Shown piece after piece: positions 1-5,678 of a DNA stretch of 5,809 bases. Numbering within the stretch: the stretch's first letter is position 1; every line of letters begins with the position of its first letter. The notes under the pieces are model-generated. The model searched no databases and was not told the origin of the DNA. It saw nothing but the letters and a program-made list of their open reading frames with translations. Source of the DNA: JALZEG01 sp036258555 (GTDB lineage Bacteria > Actinomycetota > CADDZG01 > WHSQ01); assembly GCA_036258555.1 (NCBI GenBank), contig DATADL010000041.1, positions 1-5,809 on the forward strand, given 5' to 3'. A program made the translations under genes and the position numbers.

Positions 1-91
1 GTGTCGTGCTGACGAATGCGCAGGAGACGACTGCACCCCGTCGAATCACCCAGCACCGAACAGCTAGCGCGGACGAAGACCGCCCGTTCCG

Positions 92-99
92 AAAGGGAG
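92..99 (+). promoter_or_regulatory. Ribosome binding site of gene A
   Basis: AAAGGGAG lies 5 bases before ATG 105 and fixes that start over the longer open frame beginning at base 6. No convincing -10/-35 pair is visible in bases 1-91, so the promoter probably lies upstream of the window. Confidence 0.7.
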
Positions 100-104
100 A
101 ACCG

Positions 105-1343
105 ATGAGAAGGTTGACGATGAAAGTCCTGGCAACCGCAGCCGTCGCCGGCCTGATCACGATGGCCGCCTCCGGCGCTGCGGGTGCGAACACGAACCCG
201 AACGCAGGCGTGCAGCCCGCTCCCCTCACGGGTGAGGGCGAGGGCCTGAAGCTCATCAAGAACATCCCCACCGCGAGTGGGACCGACATGGAGTTCGCGA
301 CGATCAAGGGCCACGAATACGGCTTCGTCGCCGCGCGTACCGACGCCAACCACCCCAACGGCGGCCTCTACGTGATCAACGTCGACAAGCCCGAGAAGGC
401 GAAGGTCGTCGGGTACCTCCCCTGCAACATGTCGCAGATGGACATCCAGATCAGCCACGACAAGAAGACGGTCATGATGGCCGCCGACGGTGCCGGCGGT
501 CCGGACTCGTGCCTCATGGTCGGCCAGCTCGGCTTCATGACGGTCGACATCACGAACCCCAAGAAGCCGAAGGCGATCGGCGTCGCCGCCATCCCCCGTG
601 GCTCGCACAACATCACGGCGCACCCCAAGAAGCCGTACGTCTACAACTCGGACTCGGACGTCGGTAACCCCCGCGGCGAGATCCAGATCTGGTCGATCAA
701 GAACCCCGCGAAGCCCGAGCTCGTCAACACGGTCCAGGCGCTCGGCCACAGCCCGCACGACATCTCCTTCAACTCGAAGGGCACGCAGGCCGTCACCGCC
801 GGCGTCGACAACATCGAGCTGTACGACACGAGCGACCCCGAGAACCCGAGCATCCAGGCCACGTTCCAGTGCCCCGGCTGCTCGATCACGCACGACGCCA
901 AGTTCACGCCGGACGACGCGGGTCTCGTCATCGGTGACGAGGGCGGCGGCGGCGGCACGTACCCGTGCCCCGGCGGTGCGCTGTACTTCTACGAGCTGCA
1001 GCAGGGCATCGTCCCGGTCCTGACCGGCATCTACGAGCCCAACGAGCTGGTCGTCGCCCGTGACGGTCAGACCACCCCCGGCCCCTGCACGAGCCACGTG
1101 TTCGACTTCGACCAGGACGGGTCGCACGTCTCGATCTCCTGGTACACGGCCGGCACCCGCTACCTCGACATCACGAACCCCGTCGGCGTCACCTTCGGCG
1201 CCCAGGGCACCGGCGTGGTCGAGGCCGGCTGGTTCATCCCGGACGGCGCCAACTCGTGGTCGTCGAAGATCCACAAGGGCCCGTACGTCTACTCGAACGA
1301 CATCAACCGAGGCTTCGACATCTACAAGATCGTCGGCGAGTAA
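105..1343 (+). CDS. Exported LVIVD-repeat beta-propeller protein, paralogue A
   Basis: Predicted secreted protein of 412 residues; biochemical role unknown. The start at ATG 105 is chosen because AAAGGGAG (92-99) sits 5 bases upstream and a signal peptide begins there. A second in-frame ATG at 120 (preceded by AGAAGG) is possible, while the upstream extension to base 6 lacks a signal-like start. Residues 1-28 form a signal peptide (MRRLTMK, then a hydrophobic Ala/Val/Leu stretch, cleavage near AGA-NT). The mature part carries repeated beta strands ending in (V/I)D-x-x-(N/D)P-x-x-P, at about residues 91-103, 147-159, 196-208, 240-252 and 354-361. This is the signature of LVIVD repeats, which fold as propeller blades. 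It has six cysteines (107, 136, 256, 259, 288, 328), including CPGC and YPCPGG, and conserved histidines in SHN-x-x-AH, HSPHD, THDAKF and TSHVFD. No anchor is seen, so it should be periplasmic, wall-associated or released. All these residues recur in the next gene. The family call is fairly secure; a catalytic or metal-binding role is only a possibility. Confidence 0.88.
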   Translation: MRRLTMKVLATAAVAGLITMAASGAAGANTNPNAGVQPAPLTGEGEGLKLIKNIPTASGTDMEFATIKGHEYGFVAARTDANHPNGGLYVINVDKPEKAKVVGYLPCNMSQMDIQISHDKKTVMMAADGAGGPDSCLMVGQLGFMTVDITNPKKPKAIGVAAIPRGSHNITAHPKKPYVYNSDSDVGNPRGEIQIWSIKNPAKPELVNTVQALGHSPHDISFNSKGTQAVTAGVDNIELYDTSDPENPSIQATFQCPGCSITHDAKFTPDDAGLVIGDEGGGGGTYPCPGGALYFYELQQGIVPVLTGIYEPNELVVARDGQTTPGPCTSHVFDFDQDGSHVSISWYTAGTRYLDITNPVGVTFGAQGTGVVEAGWFIPDGANSWSSKIHKGPYVYSNDINRGFDIYKIVGE

Positions 1344-1355
1344 GAGCCTCACCGA

Positions 1356-1375
1356 AGCATCGCCTCGGCGATGCT
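1356..1375 (+). terminator. Hairpin 1 after gene A
   Basis: AGCATCGCC and GGCGATGCT form a perfect inverted repeat around a two-base centre, giving an 8-bp stem with a four-base loop, 12 bases after the stop of gene A. No T-tract follows. It may be a 3'-end stabilising structure, or the first part of a double terminator with the stronger hairpin just downstream. Confidence 0.4.
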
Positions 1376-1397
1376 CCAAGGACAAGACGACTCCTCG

Positions 1398-1423
1398 AGA
1401 GCCCCGGGTCCGCCCGGGGCTCT
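1398..1423 (+). terminator. Strong GC-rich hairpin, probable terminator of gene A
   Basis: AGAGCCCCGGG pairs perfectly with CCCGGGGCTCT (11 bp) across a TCCG loop. Only a short TCTT follows, as is common for intrinsic terminators in high-GC bacteria, which often lack long T-tracts. It lies between the two paralogues and implies that gene B has at least some expression independent of gene A, although I see no clear promoter for B in 1424-1466. Confidence 0.65.
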
Positions 1424-1466
1424 TGCGCGTCCCGGAGTGGCCACGACCCTTCACGACGGCGGCGGC

Positions 1467-1478
1467 AGGAAGGGAGGG
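1467..1478 (+). promoter_or_regulatory. Purine-rich ribosome binding site that decides the start of gene B
   Basis: The stretch AGGAAGGGAGGG contains two overlapping Shine-Dalgarno matches. It is well placed for GTG 1480 (AGGAAGG at 1467-1473 ends 6 bases before it) but lies more than 20 bases from ATG 1501, which has no Shine-Dalgarno sequence of its own. It therefore favours the GTG start. Confidence 0.55.
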
Positions 1479-1479
1479 C

Positions 1480-2727
1480 GTGCCGTCGAACAACCTCTGC
1501 ATGAAGAAGACACGTGTAACGACCGCTGCAGCCGCCGCTCTCGCGGCGCTCCTCGTCCTGTCCGTCCAGGCCGGCGCCCGCACGCGCTCGTCTGCTCCCC
1601 TCGAGGGTGAGGGCGAGGGCCTGAAGCTCGTCGCCAACCTCAACACGGGCAGCGGCACCGACATGGAGTTCACGACGATCAAGGGCCACGAGTACGGCTT
1701 CGTCGCGTCGCGCACTGTCGCGGAGGGCGTCGCCGGCGGCGTCAACGTGATCAACGTCGACAACCCCGCGAAGCCGAAGCTCGTCGCGAAGCTCCCCTGC
1801 AACCTCAACCAGGGCGACATCCAGATCAGCCACGACAACAAGACCGTGATCCAGGCCGCGGACGCGGCCGGGGGGCCCGACTCCTGCCTGATGGTGGGGC
1901 GCGCGGGCTTCATGACGATCGACGTGTCGAACCCGCTGAAGCCGAAGGCGATCGGCGTCGCGGAGATCCCCCGCGGGTCGCACAACACCACCGCCCACCC
2001 GACGAAGCCGTACGTCTACAACTCGGACTCGGACGGGGGCGCGTCGCGCGGCGAGGTCCAGATCTGGTCGATCAAGAACCCGGCGAAGCCCGAGCTGGTG
2101 AACACGCTCCAGAACCTGCCGCACTCGCCGCACGACCTCTCGTTCAACAAGGACGGGACGCGGATGATCACGGCGGCTCGGACGGCGGTGCAGTACTACG
2201 ACACCACGGACCCCGAGAACCCCGTGCTGATCTCGGCGACGCCGTGCCCCGGCTGCCAGCTGGCGCACGACGCGAAGATCACGCCCGACGGCAAGTGGGC
2301 CATCATCGGTGACGAGGCCAACGGCGGCGGCACCTACCCCTGCCCCGGGGGCGCGCTCTACTTCTTCGAGATCACGAACGAGACCGCTCTCGTGCTCCGC
2401 GGCATCTACGAGCCCAACGAGGTCGTCTTCGCCACAGAGGGCCAGACGGCGCCCGGGTCGTGCACCAGCCACGTGTTCGACATCTCGCCCGACTCGAAGA
2501 AGCTCGCCATCTCTTGGTTCTCGGCCGGGACCCGCTACCTCGACATCAGCAACCCCGCGGGAGCGACGTTCGGCGCCAACACGAGCCCTGCCGGCGGCGT
2601 GACCGAGCTCGGGTGGTTCATCCCGACGGGGTCGAGCAGCTGGTCGTCGAAGTTCCACAAGGGCCCGTACATCTACTCGAACGACATCAACCGCGGGTTC
2701 GACGTCTACAAGATCACGGCCAAATAG
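1480..2727 (+). CDS. Exported LVIVD-repeat beta-propeller protein, paralogue B
   Basis: Second copy of the secreted propeller, 415 residues from GTG 1480 or 408 from the in-frame ATG 1501. The GTG is preferred for its ribosome site. A signal peptide follows (MKKTR, then an Ala/Leu-rich core ending QAGA) with cleavage near residue 33. From GEGEGLKL onward the protein aligns with gene A without gaps until about residue 366, with roughly two thirds identity by hand count; a three-residue insertion follows near NTSPAGG. Numbered from the GTG, the six cysteines fall at the same positions as in A (107, 136, 256, 259, 288, 328), as do His 70, 118, 168, 173, 215, 218, 263 and 331. LVIVD-like blade ends include INVDNPAKPK, IDVSNPLKPK and WSIKNPAKPE. 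Conserved cysteines in an exported protein suggest disulfides, but CPGC plus the histidines could also hold a metal. No membrane anchor is visible. The tandem pair implies duplication followed by divergence; the function is unknown. Confidence 0.87.
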   Translation: MPSNNLCMKKTRVTTAAAAALAALLVLSVQAGARTRSSAPLEGEGEGLKLVANLNTGSGTDMEFTTIKGHEYGFVASRTVAEGVAGGVNVINVDNPAKPKLVAKLPCNLNQGDIQISHDNKTVIQAADAAGGPDSCLMVGRAGFMTIDVSNPLKPKAIGVAEIPRGSHNTTAHPTKPYVYNSDSDGGASRGEVQIWSIKNPAKPELVNTLQNLPHSPHDLSFNKDGTRMITAARTAVQYYDTTDPENPVLISATPCPGCQLAHDAKITPDGKWAIIGDEANGGGTYPCPGGALYFFEITNETALVLRGIYEPNEVVFATEGQTAPGSCTSHVFDISPDSKKLAISWFSAGTRYLDISNPAGATFGANTSPAGGVTELGWFIPTGSSSWSSKFHKGPYIYSNDINRGFDVYKITAK

Positions 2728-2732
2728 CTCTA

Positions 2733-2754
2733 GCGGGATCGCTGGCGATCCCGC
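2733..2754 (+). terminator. Hairpin after gene B, probable terminator
   Basis: GCGGGATCGC and GCGATCCCGC are perfect complements around a TG centre, giving a stem of at least 9 bp with a CTGG loop. It starts 5 bases after the TAG of gene B. The following CCTATG is not a T-tract, so this is a GC-rich terminator or a transcript-end stabiliser. Confidence 0.55.
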
Positions 2755-2772
2755 CCTATGCGGATTCCTCGT

Positions 2773-2813
2773 GGGGCGCTGTTCGTCGCCTCCGGCGACG
2801 GGTGGGGCGCCCC
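2773..2813 (+). other. Nested hairpin in the B-C spacer
   Basis: An inner perfect stem CGTCGCC/GGCGACG (2784-2790 and 2794-2800, TCC loop) is enclosed by an outer pair GGGGCGC/GCGCCCC (2773-2779 and 2807-2813). The two-level pairing is visible in the sequence. Whether it forms in RNA or has a role is unknown; GC-rich spacers produce such pairings by chance fairly often. Confidence 0.3.
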
Positions 2814-2839
2814 CCGGGATCCTCATTCCGGCCATACCT

Positions 2840-2867
2840 CGACGCAGGCTCGCATGGGCCTGCGTCG
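2840..2867. repeat. Perfect 10-bp inverted repeat just upstream of gene C
   Basis: CGACGCAGGC (2840-2849) and GCCTGCGTCG (2858-2867) are exact reverse complements separated by TCGCATGG. The right arm ends one base before a TACCCT box and 12 bases before the start region of gene C. It could be an operator that overlaps the promoter, a terminator for readthrough from gene B (TACCCTTT follows), or both. The symmetry is seen directly; the role is inferred. Confidence 0.45.
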
Positions 2868-2873
2868 TACCCT
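2868..2873 (+). promoter_or_regulatory. Possible -10 box of a leaderless gene C promoter
   Basis: TACCCT fits the TANNNT pattern of actinobacterial -10 elements. It lies 5 bases before GTG 2879 and 8 before ATG 2882, the spacing expected when transcription begins at the start codon. No Shine-Dalgarno sequence precedes either codon, which agrees with a leaderless transcript. No good -35 box is seen, because that region is occupied by the inverted repeat. Confidence 0.35.
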
Positions 2874-2881
2874 TTCCAGTG

Positions 2882-5479
2882 ATGAGAACGCGGGCTGTGG
2901 TGGCCTGTCTGGCCTTGCTGACGACGCTCGCACCCTTCGCCCACGCGGCCGCCGCGCAGGGGTGCGAGGGCGTCGCCGCGTCCCGGTTCTACGACATGAT
3001 CCAGGCGCCTCAGTGGACGGCCGGCGAGGGGCCGATCACCGCCTACGCCGTCGACCCCGGCAACCCGGAGAGGTTGCTCGCGACGAACGGGGCCTCGGTC
3101 ATGGAGACGACCGACGGGGGGTGCTCGTGGGAGCAGGTCTTCGCCGTCGGGCTCCTCCCGTCGCTGGACGTCCCGGTGTCGTCGGTCAACGCCGTGGTCG
3201 AGCTGATCACGATCCCGCAGCGCAACAGCGACCTCGTATACCTCGTCGTGGAGGAGAAGGTGGGCCCGGTTGCCAGCAGGCCCCACGTGATCCTGAGCCG
3301 CGACGGGGGGCGGACGTGGAGGGCGTCCGACCAGGGGCTGCCGCCGCTGTCGGGCCAGGCCGTGGCCCTCGAGGCCGCGCCGAGCGCGCCCGGCGTCGCG
3401 TACCTGATACTCCGCGAGGCTGGGTCGGGGACGGATTCGCTGTACGCGACCGCGGACGGCGGCCAGACCTGGCAGCAACGGTCGTCCGGCGACACCTCGT
3501 CCTCGGGGATGGCGGTGGACCCGCTCGACGAGGAGAACGTGTGGTTCTTCGGCATCGCCGGGCTCTTCCATTCCACGGACGGCGGCCGCTCGCGGGCGCT
3601 CGAGAACCGGCTGGCGCCGCCGATCCCGCACTTCGACGTCCACCACGTCCCCGGCAAGCTGCCCCGGCTGATGGCGTACCAGGGCGAGACGCAGGACTTC
3701 ATGCGCAGCGACGACGGCGGGAAGACCTGGTACCCGGAGGGGACGCCCCTGGGCGCGGCCATCTCGCTGACCCACGCCCCGGCGACCGGCGACATGATGA
3801 TGTCCGTCCACAACGCGGTCTTCCGCTTCGTCGAGCCGAGCTACTGGATCGACGTCACGCCCGCGGGGGTCGAGGAGATCGACCTCGGCGACCTCCAGGC
3901 CGACGCGACGCCCGACCCCTCGATCTTCGGGAACGCCGGCGGCTACATCGCGCGGTACACGGGGTTGGGCTTCCAGGTCGAGCTCCCCGACGTCGACGTC
4001 GACCCGCTCCCGCCGATCGACACCACGGGGGCGAACCTCACACCGCCGAAGAAGAAGCTCGAGATGCCGCCGGGGTCGACTCGGAACGTGCCCTACCGGC
4101 TCACGCTCCCCGAGCACCCGACCGGCCTCGACGTGTTCTTCCTCGTCGACGTCTCCGACAGTATGGAGCCGACGATCGCGGGCCTCCGCGACGGCATGAA
4201 CGAGATCGTCGAGGAGTTCGCGAAGTCGAAGATCGACGTCGAGTTCGGCGTCGGCAGCTACAAGGACTACCCGATCCCCGGCTACGGCGACGCGATCGCC
4301 GGCGACTACCCCTACCGGCTCGACCGCGCGATCGGTCCCGCCGACGCGTCGTTCACGGCGGCCCTCGAGACGCTGCGGTCCAGCGGCGGCGGCGACCTCC
4401 CGGAGTCGCAGCTCACCGGCGTCTACCAGGCGGCGACCGGCGCCGGCGACCCCGGCTTCGTCGAGCCGGGGCAGGGGGCCGGCTTCCGCACCGACGCGCT
4501 GCCGGTCATCGTCCACATGACCGACGCGGCGTTCAACAACTCGCCCGGTCACCCTTCGCCGCCCATGGAGGACGTCGCGGACGTCCTCCGCAACAAGGGC
4601 ATCTACCACATCGGTCTCGGAGTCTGGGGGAAACAGGGGAACATCCCGGCGGTCAGGGACCTCACGACGCTCAGCGACCTCAGCGGGTCGCACGCGCCGA
4701 CGCCGATCGACTGCCACGGCGACGGCGCCCCCGACATCCCCGCGGGCGCCCCCATCGTGTGCGACATCCGCGAGGAGGCGCGCGCCGGCGTCCTCAACCT
4801 CGCACCCGCGATCATCGCGACGGTGAAGGCCGTGAGCCGCGAGGTGCCCGTCGAGCTCGAGGCCAGCGGGGGCGGGAGGATCCTCGGCTCGGTCAGCCCC
4901 GAGCTCTACCCGAGCATCGACACGATCTCTTCGGCCTCGCTCGACTTCGACGTGACGTTCAACTGCCCGAAGCTTCGCCGGCGGACCACCGAGCAGGTGA
5001 CGCTGCAGGCGAAGGTGCTCGACGTTCCCGTCGCCTCGGCGGTCGTCGACGTCGTGTGCAGGGCCGCGCCGGCCGCGGTCCTCGCGCCGAAGCCGAAGGA
5101 GGAGAAGCCGCCCCCGCCGATCGTCCCGCCGCCCCCGGTGCCCGCCCCCGCCGTCGTCCTCGTCCCGCCGGCCCCGCCCGCCCCGATCCCGGAGCCCGTT
5201 CCCGGAACGCAGCCGAACGCGCAGGCGCAGGGGGCCATGGCCGAGCAGGAGCAGGAGCAGACGCAGCTCGCGTTCGTGCACGCCGCGGCGTGGAGGGCGG
5301 AGCTGGCCGAGGAGCTCGGCGAGGAGCTGGCCCTGTCGGACCACACTCAGCGGCCGCGGAGGGGCGTCCCCCCGGCCGCCGTCTACGCGACGGCGTCTCT
5401 GATGGCACTGGCGTACGCGTTCCTGTCGGTGTCGAGGAACCGGGCCCAGACGGCCCTGGCACGCGTCCGCCGCTACTAG
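2882..5479 (+). CDS. Surface-anchored Asp-box propeller plus integrin-beta-like VWA domain protein
   Basis: Membrane-anchored extracellular protein of 865 residues, probably for binding or adhesion. The start is ATG 2882; GTG 2879 directly before it is equally possible. A signal peptide spans residues 1 to about 25. Asp-box repeats (S/T-x-D-G-G-x-x-W) occur at 76-83 (TTDGGCSW), 139-146, 190-197 and 276-283, with a degenerate one at 231-238 lacking Trp; they mark a BNR-type beta-propeller over about residues 45-325. A von Willebrand A domain follows (about 415-600) with a complete MIDAS: D423-x-S425-x-S427, DLPE at 505-508 and TD at 547-548. The DxPE motif and the GVGSYKD segment resemble the integrin beta I-like domain. 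Residues 655-727 look beta-rich. A proline-rich stalk (about 736-780), an acidic helical segment, one transmembrane helix (about 832-850) and a basic tail RNRAQTALARVRRY complete a type I topology. The mature part has six cysteines (28, 81, 611, 627, 695, 726). The VWA and anchor calls are firm; ligand and role are unknown. Confidence 0.9.
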   Translation: MRTRAVVACLALLTTLAPFAHAAAAQGCEGVAASRFYDMIQAPQWTAGEGPITAYAVDPGNPERLLATNGASVMETTDGGCSWEQVFAVGLLPSLDVPVSSVNAVVELITIPQRNSDLVYLVVEEKVGPVASRPHVILSRDGGRTWRASDQGLPPLSGQAVALEAAPSAPGVAYLILREAGSGTDSLYATADGGQTWQQRSSGDTSSSGMAVDPLDEENVWFFGIAGLFHSTDGGRSRALENRLAPPIPHFDVHHVPGKLPRLMAYQGETQDFMRSDDGGKTWYPEGTPLGAAISLTHAPATGDMMMSVHNAVFRFVEPSYWIDVTPAGVEEIDLGDLQADATPDPSIFGNAGGYIARYTGLGFQVELPDVDVDPLPPIDTTGANLTPPKKKLEMPPGSTRNVPYRLTLPEHPTGLDVFFLVDVSDSMEPTIAGLRDGMNEIVEEFAKSKIDVEFGVGSYKDYPIPGYGDAIAGDYPYRLDRAIGPADASFTAALETLRSSGGGDLPESQLTGVYQAATGAGDPGFVEPGQGAGFRTDALPVIVHMTDAAFNNSPGHPSPPMEDVADVLRNKGIYHIGLGVWGKQGNIPAVRDLTTLSDLSGSHAPTPIDCHGDGAPDIPAGAPIVCDIREEARAGVLNLAPAIIATVKAVSREVPVELEASGGGRILGSVSPELYPSIDTISSASLDFDVTFNCPKLRRRTTEQVTLQAKVLDVPVASAVVDVVCRAAPAAVLAPKPKEEKPPPPIVPPPPVPAPAVVLVPPAPPAPIPEPVPGTQPNAQAQGAMAEQEQEQTQLAFVHAAAWRAELAEELGEELALSDHTQRPRRGVPPAAVYATASLMALAYAFLSVSRNRAQTALARVRRY

Positions 5480-5480
5480 G

Positions 5481-5499
5481 CGCCCGGCCCCGGCGTTTT
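5481..5499 (+). terminator. Weak hairpin plus TTTT after gene C
   Basis: CGCC (5481-5484) can pair with GGCG (5492-5495), and four T residues follow directly, 16 bases after the stop of gene C. The stem is short, so this is a weak intrinsic terminator candidate. Confidence 0.3.
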
Positions 5500-5509
5500 C
5501 ACGTCCATC

Positions 5510-5528
5510 CGTCCCCGAAAGCGGGACG
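5510..5528 (+). other. Short hairpin in the C-D intergenic region
   Basis: CGTCCC and GGGACG form a perfect 6-bp stem around a CGAAAGC loop that contains GAAA. Further small pairings follow (GCGC-GAA-GCGC at 5543-5553 and GCGGC-GGTG-GCCGC at 5559-5572). Together they could be a structured RNA or simply terminator-like sequence. I compared it by memory with c-di-GMP-I and c-di-AMP riboswitch consensus features and found no match to the conserved cores. Confidence 0.3.
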
Positions 5529-5605
5529 AAACGATGTCGGAAGCGCGAAGCGCGAGTGGCGGCGGTGGCCGCGCCCGGCACCCGCTTTAGCTACTGGAAA
5601 TTTCT

Positions 5606-5613
5606 GCCGATAG
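5606..5613 (+). promoter_or_regulatory. GCCGATAG box, possible FliA/WhiG-type -10 element
   Basis: GCCGATAG matches seven of eight bases of the GCCGATAA -10 element of the FliA/WhiG sigma family. It lies in an AT-rich island (about 5586-5632) that stands out from its GC-rich surroundings and is about 65 bases upstream of the GTG of the last gene. The -35 position is poor: TTTA or TTAG stands where TAAA is expected at 15-16 bases spacing. It is therefore a candidate only. Confidence 0.4.
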
Positions 5614-5632
5614 CTCTTCCTAACTAGTCACT

Positions 5633-5656
5633 CCCTCCGGTCCCCCCGCCGGAGGG
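5633..5656 (+). other. Hairpin in the leader of the last gene
   Basis: CCCTCCGG and CCGGAGGG are perfect complements (8 bp) around an eight-base C-rich loop. If transcription starts near 5619, this hairpin lies in the 5' leader, just upstream of the CAGGG ribosome site. It could act as an attenuator, a stabiliser or a terminator for upstream transcription. No T-tract follows. Confidence 0.4.
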
Positions 5657-5678
5657 CGCATGAAAGGCAGGGCTTCCC

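Noticed and set aside
105..190. Tat signal peptide in gene A from the RR at residues 2-3
   Set aside because: RRLTMK lacks the Phe/Leu of the twin-arginine consensus, and paralogue B has no RR pair, so a Sec signal is the simpler call.
1060..1479. Upstream extension of the gene B frame into gene A
   Set aside because: It overlaps gene A in a different phase, gives Arg/Ser/Thr-rich nonsense and runs through two hairpins. The ribosome site and signal peptide place the start at 1480 or 1501.
1303..2835. A 510-codon minus-strand frame opposite gene B
   Set aside because: Arg/Val/Asp-rich shadow; the + strand paralogue is clearly conserved at protein level with gene A.
2882..2968. Lipoprotein signal in gene C because of Cys 9
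   Set aside because: The cysteine lies inside the hydrophobic core with no lipobox before it, and a C-terminal transmembrane anchor already explains attachment.
2756..5581. A 941-codon open frame on the minus strand opposite gene C
   Set aside because: Its translation is dominated by Arg, Gly, Asp and Val runs typical of the antisense shadow of a GC-rich gene. It lacks recognisable domains, whereas the + strand frame has a signal peptide, Asp boxes, a VWA motif set and an anchor.
2758..5613. A 951-codon + strand frame overlapping gene C in another phase
   Set aside because: Arg/Pro/Gly-rich low-complexity translation without domain motifs; an out-of-phase shadow caused by high GC content.
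5500..5660. c-di-GMP-I or c-di-AMP riboswitch
   Set aside because: Fragments such as a GAAA loop followed by GGGACG, and TGCCGATAGCT, recall parts of these classes, but the conserved cores (GGCAAACC with GGGACGCAAAGCC, or the full GCCGAATCC...AGCTAACC block) are absent.
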